Source of the DNA: an uncultured Oscillospiraceae bacterium
GTDB taxonomy: Bacteria; Bacillota; Clostridia; Oscillospirales; Oscillospiraceae
Direction: 5' to 3'
DNA: 11,004 bases
NCBI GenBank assembly: GCA_934589665.1
Contig: CAKTOJ010000054.1
Span: forward strand, 1-11,004
Positions 1 through 5,817 of this stretch are shown piece by piece. A program made the position numbers and the translations under genes. Each line of letters starts with the position of its first letter. The first letter of the stretch is position 1. A model generated the notes under the pieces. That model had not been told where the DNA came from and did no database searches. It worked only from the letters and a program-made list of their open reading frames with translations.

Positions 1-285
1 GCTTTGAATGTCGGAGCGCAGGATGACCGTGCCGCGGGTGGTGAGGTCGCCCTTGAAGCCGCCGGCGATCTCAATGTCGCCCTCGGAACGCAGTGTGCCC
101 TCAAAGGACGTGCCGGGAGCGAGAAAGCTTGCGGCCGGCTTCGGACGCGCGATCGCGGGAAGAGGAGGCTTCTTTTTGGCGCTCTGCGCGTCGGGAACGG
201 CTTCCGGCGCGTGCGCGGCGGGCGCGTCATCGTTGACGGGGGTGACGCTGAAGATCTCTTTCATGGTGTTCTTGAAGTTTTCCAT
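1..285 (-). CDS. Bactofilin (polymer-forming cytoskeletal protein), N-terminal part
   Basis: Partial gene: the ATG lies at 285-283 and the frame stays open for 95 codons to the left edge, so the C-terminus is outside the window. Residues 1-50 are a flexible, Ala/Pro/Lys-rich leader. From about residue 54 the typical bactofilin entry appears (PGTSFEGTLRSEGDIEIAGG, then FKGDLTTRG.V.L), the start of the right-handed beta-helix that polymerises without nucleotide. Bactofilins form membrane-associated filaments that scaffold envelope or shape functions. The start is fixed by a purine-rich AAGGAGAAGGAG just upstream (286-300 region). It lies 43 nt downstream of the LemA-like gene on the same strand, so the two are probably one operon. 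Family assignment is from the repeated G-x-hydrophobic beta-helix pattern; the cellular role is unknown. Confidence 0.82.
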   Translation of the reverse strand, partial: MENFKNTMKEIFSVTPVNDDAPAAHAPEAVPDAQSAKKKPPLPAIARPKPAASFLAPGTSFEGTLRSEGDIEIAGGFKGDLTTRGTVILRSDIQS

Positions 286-328
286 TTTCTCCTTCTCCTT
301 TTCCTTTTCGATTGAGCGGCAACACACA

Positions 329-655
329 TCAGGACGTATGGCCGGGATCGCCATAGCAGGTCTCATCCCGGAAGCCGAGCAGCATGCCTGGCAGATAGAG
401 CCACGGCTTATGCAGCGTTTCGTTGTACAGATCCACGGCTTGATGATAGATGCTCTCGCTGCGTGAGAGCACATCGGCGAGCTCGGGATCATAGCGCACG
501 CCAGCTGCCTTTTTGTGGCAGGCGGCAAGCTGCGTCCTTGCGCTCTTGACCATGCTCCTGCGGCCGAGCAGAACGCGCCGCGCCTCCCAGAACCAGAGCA
601 GAATGAAGGCGGCGGAGCTGATGAGAGCAAGCGGCCATGCGATCAGCGACGACAT
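329..655 (-). CDS. Small single-pass membrane protein, LemA-like
   Basis: A 108-residue protein with a complete start and stop. Residues about 3-23 form one hydrophobic membrane segment, followed by a basic stretch (EARRVLLGRR) that should stay in the cytoplasm or at the membrane face. The rest is helical. Residues 66-96 contain Y70, YNETL (77-81), a Pro-containing break and MLLGF (91-95). This resembles the 'Y...V..YN......P.....GF' end of LemA-family proteins, but the protein is shorter than typical LemA (about 180-200 residues), so the match is tentative. The start is supported by AAAGGAG 10 nt upstream. It probably heads the operon that includes the bactofilin. LemA proteins are membrane-anchored helical bundles of unclear function, so none is claimed here. 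Confidence 0.7.
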   Translation of the reverse strand: MSSLIAWPLALISSAAFILLWFWEARRVLLGRRSMVKSARTQLAACHKKAAGVRYDPELADVLSRSESIYHQAVDLYNETLHKPWLYLPGMLLGFRDETCYGDPGHTS

Positions 656-699
656 GGCGTTTCAACTCCTTTCATCGGCGGATCGGCTTTACTATCTGG

Positions 700-757
700 A
701 AAAGCATACCAGTTTTTTCTCCAAAAAGGACACTGCCGGCCTGAAATGTATGCTTTT
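700..757. repeat. 10-bp inverted repeat in the divergent gap
   Basis: AAAAGCATAC at 700-709 is repeated exactly, inverted, as GTATGCTTTT at 748-757, with 38 bp between. The right arm overlaps the edge of the first LytTR-type repeat, and the left arm covers the candidate minus-strand -10 element. It could be a second operator for a looping or dimeric regulator, or chance. Confidence 0.4.
703..711 (-). promoter_or_regulatory. Candidate extended -10 promoter for the LemA-like/bactofilin operon
   Basis: Read on the minus strand, TGGTATGCT is an extended -10 (TGn plus TATGCT) about 50 bp upstream of the LemA-like start codon. No -35 hexamer is found at 16-18 bp: the bases at 17 bp spacing read GTCCTT. 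A promoter without a good -35 and with LytTR-type repeats 30-60 bp upstream would fit activator dependence. This is inference from sequence only. Confidence 0.35.
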
Positions 758-771
758 GCGGCCTGAAATGC
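741..771. promoter_or_regulatory. Candidate LytTR-type operator: two 9-bp direct repeats
   Basis: On the minus strand the segment reads GCATTTCAG (771-763), 13 bp, ACATTTCAG (749-741). On the plus strand the matching block is a perfect 11-bp direct repeat, GGCCTGAAATG, at 738-748 and 760-770, a 22-bp period (two helix turns). LytTR-domain regulators are known to bind pairs of 9-bp direct repeats separated by about 12-13 bp, and ACATTTCAG fits the ACAnTTCAG half-site reported for pneumococcal ComE. It lies in the gap between the LytTR regulator gene and the divergent bactofilin operon. It could act on either promoter. Confidence 0.55.
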
Positions 772-791
772 ACAAAAATGAAAAGTGCGGC

Positions 792-820
792 TGGAAAACG
801 GATGGGTTTTATGATAATAT
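792..820 (+). promoter_or_regulatory. Candidate promoter of the LytTR regulator/GHKL kinase operon
   Basis: TGGAAA (792-797) and TAATAT (815-820) are separated by 17 bp. The -10 lies in a locally AT-rich run and about 45 bp upstream of the GTG start at 865. The -35 is weak, and the 9-bp repeat pair ends 20 bp upstream of it, which fits an autoregulated promoter. An alternative register is GATAAT at 814-819. Confidence 0.45.
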
Positions 821-864
821 AAAAAGCAGAATACAGACGAACGGCGTCGAAAGGGGGCGGCAGA

Positions 865-1581
865 GTGTATATTGCGGTGTGCGACGATCAGGCCTCGGAG
901 CTGGAGCTGATAACGAGGCTGTTGCAAACATGGCAGGAGGAACGGCGCACGCCGGTGCGCTGCCACACCTTCCGCAGCGCAGGCGAGCTGCTTGACGCGG
1001 CGCGGCGCGAGCGCTTCACGCTCTACCTGCTCGACGTGATGATGCCGGGCGTGGACGGTATGGAGGCCGCGCGGGAGATCCGCAGCTTCGACGCGGCGGC
1101 CGACATCGTGTTTCTGACCTCTTCGCCCGGCTTTGCCTATGAAAGCTACGGCGTGCGGGCGCTGGAATACCTGCTCAAGCCCATCAGTGCCAGACTGCTC
1201 TTTCCTGTGCTTGACCAGCTTGCGCTGCGCGAGCAGAAGCCGCAGGATGGGCTGACGATCAAGTCGGGCACGCTGCTCGTGCGCGTGCCGTTTTCGCAGC
1301 TGGCCTACGTTGAGGTCAACGGGAAGCATCTCTACTTTAATCTCGCTGACGGTCAGGTGCGCGAGGCGGCCGGTTCGCTCCGCGAGTATGAGGACGAGCT
1401 GCTTGCGCGGCCGGAGTTTGTGCGCATCCACCGCTCCTACATCGTCAACATGATGCAGATCTCGGAGCTTTCCAATGCCGGCGTGCATACGTTTTCCGGA
1501 AAAGAGCTGCCGGTATCGCGGCTGCTGTATCCGCAGCTGCAAAGGGAATACATGAAGCTTTTGTTTACGAGAGAGGGATGA
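865..1581 (+). CDS. LytTR-family response regulator
   Basis: 238 residues, full length for the AgrA/LytR/VirR type (about 230-250). Residues 1-120 are a receiver domain: acidic pair D7-D8, phospho-acceptor D57 in LLDVMMPGVDG, T85, and K105 in EYLLKP. Residues about 134-236 are a LytTR DNA-binding domain, ending with the characteristic FVRIHRSYIVNM (185-196). The GTG start at 865 is supported by AAGGGGG (851-857) 7 nt upstream and places the conserved YIAVCDD at the N-terminus. It is probably phosphorylated by the kinase encoded 4 nt downstream and binds paired direct repeats. Such a pair lies just upstream of its own gene, suggesting autoregulation and/or control of the divergent bactofilin operon. 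Family call is firm; targets are inferred. Confidence 0.93.
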   Translation: MYIAVCDDQASELELITRLLQTWQEERRTPVRCHTFRSAGELLDAARRERFTLYLLDVMMPGVDGMEAAREIRSFDAAADIVFLTSSPGFAYESYGVRALEYLLKPISARLLFPVLDQLALREQKPQDGLTIKSGTLLVRVPFSQLAYVEVNGKHLYFNLADGQVREAAGSLREYEDELLARPEFVRIHRSYIVNMMQISELSNAGVHTFSGKELPVSRLLYPQLQREYMKLLFTREG

Positions 1582-1585
1582 GGGT

Positions 1586-2878
1586 ATGACTGCACTGGCG
1601 GCGCTCGGCATTTTCAATTACGGCCTTGTGCTGATCTACGGCCTGTTTTTAAGTGTTTTTATCTCCGGCGGCTGGGAGACCCGCCGCCAGAGGGCGATGG
1701 TTTTTGCCGCATGCCCCATCTTCCTGCTCATCCAAAGCTTTTTCTGGTTGACATACAGTGTTGACACGGCAAAGCAGCTTTATCCGCTGATCGTGCATCT
1801 GCCGCTGGTGCTGATCCTGATTTTCGTGCTCAAAAAGCGCGTCGGCGTGGCGGTCGTCAGCGTGTGTACGGCGTATTTGTGCTGCCAGCTCCCGCGCTGG
1901 GTGAATCTGGTGGTCACGGCGGTGACGCGCTCTCCTCTGGCCGGAGAAATCAGCTATACACTCGTCATTGTTCCGATCTTCATTCTTCTCTGCCGCCTGT
2001 TCGCGCGCCCGGCGTATGCGGCGATGACGGCGTCGCCCAATTCCATGCTGCTCTTCGGCAGTCTGCCGGTGGCGTACTATTTCTTTGATTACGCCACGGT
2101 GATCTATTCCGATGCACTCTATCGCAGCGACGGCGCGATCAATGAGTTTCTGCCGACTGTGCTCATCACGTTTTATGTGATGTTCCTGACGGCATACCAT
2201 GTTCAGAGCACCAGACGCGCGGAGACGGAAATGCAGAATTCCATGCTGGAGGCCGGACTCAAGCAGTCGCAGACCGAAATGGACGCGCTGCGCCGCTCGG
2301 AGGTGCAGACGGCGGTTTATCAGCACGACATGCGCCATCATCTGAACATGATCGATGGCCTTCTGGCGGCGGGACGGCCGCAGCAGGCGGAGGAATACAT
2401 TAAAAAGGTGCAGGCTGATATCGAGACGGTCACGCCCCGGCGCTTCTGTGAGAACGAGATGGTGAATCTGCTCTGTTCGTCCTTTGCGGGCAAAGCCGAG
2501 CGCATGGGTGTGCGCCTGACGGTGGAGGCGGTGCTTCCGCAGGTGCTCTCCATCCCGGATACGGAGCTGTGCTCCGTGATCTCCAACGGGCTGGAAAATG
2601 CGCTGCGTGCGGTCACATCACTGCCGGAGGGGGAACGCTGGGTGTCGCTCTACTGCGGCGTGCGGCTGGGAAAGCTGCTCCTCGAGATCCGTAACCCCTG
2701 CGGAGAGCGGGTCGTCATGCGCGGCGGAATCCCTGTTTCACAGCGTGAGGGACACGGATACGGCTGCCGTAGCATCCAGACGATCGCACAGCGGCGCGGG
2801 GGACTGTGTGCGTTCCGAATGGAGGAGGATGTGTTTCTCCTTCAGTTCATGCTGCCGGTCAGAGAAGAGCCTGCCTGA
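1586..2878 (+). CDS. GHKL-type sensor histidine kinase (AgrC/VirS-like)
   Basis: 430 residues. The first about 205 are six or seven hydrophobic segments, as in AgrC-like kinases, with no recognisable extracellular ligand domain. A short coiled linker (about 210-240) leads to the H-box YQHDMRHHL, with H247 the likely phospho-acceptor. Then come the ATP-binding elements: N-box SNGLENAL with N334/N338, and G-box GHGYG at 389-393. This H-box and the late single glycine box are typical of the GHKL subfamily that partners LytTR regulators. The ATG at 1586 is 4 nt after the regulator's stop, with GAGAGGGATGAGGG as ribosome site, so the pair is co-translated. In known systems these kinases often sense peptides. 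No AgrB/AgrD-like maturation protein or pheromone gene is visible in the window, so the signal is unknown. Confidence 0.92.
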   Translation: MTALAALGIFNYGLVLIYGLFLSVFISGGWETRRQRAMVFAACPIFLLIQSFFWLTYSVDTAKQLYPLIVHLPLVLILIFVLKKRVGVAVVSVCTAYLCCQLPRWVNLVVTAVTRSPLAGEISYTLVIVPIFILLCRLFARPAYAAMTASPNSMLLFGSLPVAYYFFDYATVIYSDALYRSDGAINEFLPTVLITFYVMFLTAYHVQSTRRAETEMQNSMLEAGLKQSQTEMDALRRSEVQTAVYQHDMRHHLNMIDGLLAAGRPQQAEEYIKKVQADIETVTPRRFCENEMVNLLCSSFAGKAERMGVRLTVEAVLPQVLSIPDTELCSVISNGLENALRAVTSLPEGERWVSLYCGVRLGKLLLEIRNPCGERVVMRGGIPVSQREGHGYGCRSIQTIAQRRGGLCAFRMEEDVFLLQFMLPVREEPA

Positions 2879-2904
2879 TAATGTCTGCGTTCTGCAGACA
2901 TTAT
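2878..2904. repeat. Perfect 11-bp inverted repeat at the kinase stop codon
   Basis: ATAATGTCTGC (2878-2888), a 5-nt loop, then GCAGACATTAT (2894-2904). The left arm begins at the last base of the kinase stop codon. No T-run follows directly, so it is not a canonical terminator. It may be a 3'-end stabilising hairpin, part of a double-hairpin end signal, or a protein-binding palindrome. Confidence 0.7.
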
Positions 2905-2915
2905 GATCTGAATAA

Positions 2916-2960
2916 AGAGAGGCCCGCTGCCTGGCAGCGGGCCTCTCTCTTTATTTTGTT
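2916..2960. terminator. Probable bidirectional rho-independent terminator
   Basis: AGAGAGGCCCGCTGCC (2916-2931) pairs with GGCAGCGGGCCTCTCT (2933-2948). The innermost pairs must open, giving a loop of about 5 nt and a stem of about 14 bp. On the plus strand it is followed by CTTTATTTTGTT. On the minus strand the far side reads TTTATT, so it can serve both the kinase operon and the converging phosphoglucomutase gene. Confidence 0.82.
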
Positions 2961-3012
2961 AACGCCGCAGACGCTCCCTCGCCTGCCGGGACAAAAAGAG
3001 CGGAATATCCCT

Positions 3013-4686
3013 TTATTCAATCCACGCGCTCATGTCCCGCCGCGCGGCGGCGCAGAGAGCGCGCGCCGCGTCCATCGTGTCCGCGTGCGCGGCGTAGTAG
3101 AGCTTGAGCTTCGGCTCCGTGCCGCTGGGGCGCACGATGACCTTGACATGCTCCGTGCGGAACTCAAGCACGTCACTCTTCGGCAGCGCCCCGATGCCGC
3201 CGAGATAGTCGCGTACCTGTGTGACTGCCTCACCTGCAAGCGTTTCCGGTGCGCCGGCGCGGAGTGCCGCCATGATGCGCGCCATGCGCTCCATGCCGTC
3301 CTCTCCGGGGAGAGAGACACTTTGCAGCTCGTTGCGATAGCAGCCAAAGCGCGCGTACAGCGCATCCATCGCCTGTGCGAGCGTCAGCCCCTGTGCGCGG
3401 TACCATGCGGCCATTTCACAGCAGAGCATGGAAGCGTTCACTGCGTCCTTGTCGCGCACATGCGCTCCGGAGAGGTAGCCGCAGCTTTCCTCAAAGCCGA
3501 AGAGAAAACGCTCCGCCTCGCCCGCGCGCTCGAGCGCACCGATCTGCTCGCCGATGAACTTGAAGCCCGTGAGCGTGCGGCGCAGTTCGACGCCGTAGTG
3601 TGCGGCGACCGCGTCCGCCATGTCGGTCGAGACGATGGTTGTGACCGCCACGGGCCGCGCGGGCATCGTGCCGCTTTCTCTCCTTCGGCGGCAGAGATAG
3701 TCGAGCAGCAGCACGCCAACCTCGTTGCCGGTGAGCAGGCGGAAGCCGTCCCCCTTCGGTACGGCTGTGCCCATGCGGTCGCAGTCGGGATCGGTGGCAA
3801 GCAGCAGATCGGCATGCGTCTCACGCGCAAGCGTGAGTCCGCGCTCGAGCGCCGCCGGCTCCTCGGGGTTCGGATAGGGACAGGTTGGGAAATGTCCGTC
3901 GGGCCATTCCTGCTCAGGCACGACGGTCACATGTGTGACGCCGGTGCGGCGCAGGAGCTTCGTTACGCACTCGCGCCCCGTGCCGTTGAGCGGCGTGTAG
4001 ACCACGCGCAGCGCGGGCTTGCCGCCGTCCCACATGCTCAGGCGCTCCACCGCGTCGAGGTAGGCCTCCAGACAGTCCTCGCCGATCATGCGGATATCCC
4101 CGCGCGCAAGCGCAGCGGCGAAGCTTTCAAGTCCGGCACCGTCGAAATAGTCCGTCCGGTCGATCTGCGCCGACACGGTCCTTGCGGCCTCCAGCGTGAT
4201 CTGACAGCCGTCGGGGCCGTAGACCTTATAGCCGTTGTAGACAGCGGGGTTGTGGCTTGCCGTGATGCACACGCCTGCGCCGCAGTGATAATACCGCACC
4301 GCCCAGCTTAGCGCGGGCGTCGGTTCAAGGCGCGGATAAAGGTACGTGGTCACGCCGCAGGAGGCAAGTGTGCGCGCAGTCTCGCGCGCAAAGCGCGCCG
4401 AGCCGAGACGGCTGTCGTAAGCGATGGCACAGCGCATGGGCAGTCCGGCGGCCTTGAGATAGGCGGCGAGCCCCCGCGTCGCGCGGCGGATCACATAGAC
4501 ATTCATGCGGTTCGTGCCTGCGCCGAGCATGCCGCGCAGCCCGCCCGTGCCAAATTCCAGATCGCGGTAAAAGCGATCCTCGATCTCACCGGCGTCCTTC
4601 GCCTCGTCCAGCGGAGCCAGCTCCGCGTGCAGAGCTGGCTCCGCCGCGTGCGAGAGCCAGAGACGATAGCGCTCCAAAGCAGTCAT
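3013..4686 (-). CDS. pgcA: Phosphoglucomutase/phosphomannomutase, PgcA type
   Basis: 557 residues, close to the usual 560-590 for bacterial PgcA-type alpha-D-phosphohexomutases; a cytoplasmic enzyme interconverting glucose-6-phosphate and glucose-1-phosphate (often mannose phosphates too). All four signature elements are present: catalytic phosphoserine S144 in TASHNP, metal-binding loop DPDCD (D299, D301, D303), sugar-binding FGFEESCGY (396-404), and phosphate-binding RPSGTEPK (519-526). The N-terminal FGTGGLRGMLGAGTNRMN (45-62) is typical of PgcA. The frame is open upstream to 5601, but the true start is the ATG at 4686: GGGAGG sits 8 nt before it, and family homology begins there. Monocistronic, with its own promoter. 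Downstream uses include UDP-glucose, envelope sugars and glycogen. Its divergent neighbour is a sugar-phosphate-type sensor candidate. Confidence 0.95.
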   Translation of the reverse strand: MTALERYRLWLSHAAEPALHAELAPLDEAKDAGEIEDRFYRDLEFGTGGLRGMLGAGTNRMNVYVIRRATRGLAAYLKAAGLPMRCAIAYDSRLGSARFARETARTLASCGVTTYLYPRLEPTPALSWAVRYYHCGAGVCITASHNPAVYNGYKVYGPDGCQITLEAARTVSAQIDRTDYFDGAGLESFAAALARGDIRMIGEDCLEAYLDAVERLSMWDGGKPALRVVYTPLNGTGRECVTKLLRRTGVTHVTVVPEQEWPDGHFPTCPYPNPEEPAALERGLTLARETHADLLLATDPDCDRMGTAVPKGDGFRLLTGNEVGVLLLDYLCRRRRESGTMPARPVAVTTIVSTDMADAVAAHYGVELRRTLTGFKFIGEQIGALERAGEAERFLFGFEESCGYLSGAHVRDKDAVNASMLCCEMAAWYRAQGLTLAQAMDALYARFGCYRNELQSVSLPGEDGMERMARIMAALRAGAPETLAGEAVTQVRDYLGGIGALPKSDVLEFRTEHVKVIVRPSGTEPKLKLYYAAHADTMDAARALCAAARRDMSAWIE

Positions 4687-4720
4687 AGCCGTTTCCTCCC
4701 GGTCAAAAAAGTCCTTTCCT

Positions 4721-4749
4721 ATTAAAGCACGCCCGGCTGCCCTGCGCAA
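4721..4749 (-). promoter_or_regulatory. Promoter of the phosphoglucomutase gene
   Basis: Minus-strand TTGCGC (4749-4744), 17 bp, TTTAAT (4726-4721), with TGC directly before the -10 (extended -10). It lies about 35 bp upstream of the ATG at 4686, with the AGGAGG-like site between. Confidence 0.62.
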
Positions 4750-4756
4750 GTATGGA

Positions 4757-4785
4757 TTGCAAGAAGGCTGGGTTTCTGTTAGAAT
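4757..4785 (+). promoter_or_regulatory. Promoter of the sensor operon (SBP-kinase-regulator)
   Basis: TTGCAA (4757-4762), 17 bp, TAGAAT (4780-4785), with TGT before the -10 (extended -10). The GTG start is 33 bp downstream. Its -35 is only 7 bp from the -35 of the divergent phosphoglucomutase promoter, so polymerase occupancy at the two could interfere. It looks like a constitutive sigma-A promoter. Confidence 0.68.
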
Positions 4786-4818
4786 AAAGAAAAATTCTGA
4801 CAAAGGGAGGGACGTTCT

Positions 4819-5817
4819 GTGCGCCGTGTTCTGCCGTTGCTGCTCACTGTGGTGCTGCTTGCTGGCTGCGCTCATCCCGGCGCGCAGGACACGTCGTCCT
4901 TTGCGCCCGCCGAGGGCGAGCGCCTGACCGTTTTTACCTCGCATAAGCTGAAGATCTACGAGCCGGTCATTGCCGAGTTTGAGCAGCGCACCGGTATCTG
5001 GGTCGAGCTTGTCACCGGCGGCACCGGCACGCTGCTCGACCGCATCGCGGCGGGAGAGAGCGGCTGCGACCTGATGTTCGGCGGCGGCGCGGACAGCCTG
5101 GGAGCCTATGCGGACTGCTTCGCACCCTATGAGAGCGTAAACGCTGCGGCTATCGCACCGGAATACGATCTTGGAGGCGGTGCGTGGACGCCGTTTTCCG
5201 CCCTGCCGATCGTCCTGATCTATAATACAAAGCTCGTGCGGCAGAACCTGCCGCTGGGTTGGGCCAGCCTGCTCGATGCGGGCTGGCGCGGGCGCATTGC
5301 GTTTGCCGACCCAACGGTTTCCGGATCGAGCTATACGGCGCTGAGTACGCTTCTTCAGGCGCTCGGCGGCGACACGCAGGAGACGCTTGCCGCCTTTGTG
5401 CGCAATTTGGACGGGCAGGTTATTTCCGACTCCGGCGGCGTGGTTGAGGCCGTGGCGAGCGGTCGGTGCTATATCGGCGTGACGCTGGAGGAAAACGCCC
5501 GCAAGGCGGTCGCCGATGGGCTGGATGTGGCAATCGTCTACCCTGTCGAGGGGACAAGCATCCTGCCGGACGGCGCGGCGGTCATCAGGGGCTGTGCGCA
5601 TGAGGAAAACGCCCGCGCGTTCATCGATTTCCTGCTCGAGCCCGAGGTCCAGCGGCTTTTGACGGATTCCCTGAGCCGCCGCAGCGTGCGCGGGGACATT
5701 GCGGACAGGACGGCTGCGGCGGGCACGGCGCTCGATTATGACCTTACATGGGCGAACGATGCGCGCCGGAGTGTTCTGGAGAGCTGGAGCGCGCTGTGCG
5801 GGGAGGCGGTACGGTGA
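4819..5817 (+). CDS. Substrate-binding lipoprotein, AfuA/Fe(III)-type family, probable sensor subunit
   Basis: 332 residues. Residues 1-17 are a short lipoprotein signal ending in LLAGC, with C17 the lipidated cysteine. The mature part is a two-lobe type II binding protein: LTVFTSHK.KIYEPVIAEFEQRTG (about 36-59), GGTGTLLDRI (67-76), IVLIYNTKLV (about 135-144), WRGRIAFADPTVSGSSY (about 155-171), all typical of the family automatically labelled 'iron(III)-binding'. The GTG start follows AGGGAGGG with 7-nt spacing. Its stop overlaps the kinase start (GTGA), so it is translationally tied to the sensor genes and separated from the importer by another promoter. This matches three-component sensors such as staphylococcal HptA-HptS-HptR (HptA about 320 residues), where the lipoprotein presents glucose-6-phosphate to the kinase. 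Sensor role is inferred; ligand unproven. It could instead feed a transporter. Confidence 0.88.
   Translation: MRRVLPLLLTVVLLAGCAHPGAQDTSSFAPAEGERLTVFTSHKLKIYEPVIAEFEQRTGIWVELVTGGTGTLLDRIAAGESGCDLMFGGGADSLGAYADCFAPYESVNAAAIAPEYDLGGGAWTPFSALPIVLIYNTKLVRQNLPLGWASLLDAGWRGRIAFADPTVSGSSYTALSTLLQALGGDTQETLAAFVRNLDGQVISDSGGVVEAVASGRCYIGVTLEENARKAVADGLDVAIVYPVEGTSILPDGAAVIRGCAHEENARAFIDFLLEPEVQRLLTDSLSRRSVRGDIADRTAAAGTALDYDLTWANDARRSVLESWSALCGEAVR

Noticed and set aside
643..1617. 324-residue minus-strand open frame
   Set aside because: Antisense to the LytTR regulator and spans the divergent promoter gap. No plausible start signal or domain.
2806..4311. 501-residue plus-strand open frame
   Set aside because: It would read through the terminator hairpin and lies antisense to the phosphoglucomutase, whose catalytic motifs are all intact.
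4664..4680. Weak catabolite-repression (cre)-like sequence around AGCGCT at the start of the phosphoglucomutase gene
   Set aside because: Several mismatches to the cre consensus on both arms. Not supportable without conservation.
4687..5601. N-terminal extension that would make the phosphoglucomutase 862 residues long
   Set aside because: The frame is open only because it runs antisense to the SBP gene. The extension has no family pattern, covers the promoter, and the AGGAGG-supported ATG at 4686 gives the normal length.
5748..5813. Earlier ATG for the YesM-type kinase
   Set aside because: No ribosome site, long overlap with the SBP gene. The GTG at 5814 has GGGGAGG 7 nt upstream and a GTGA overlap.
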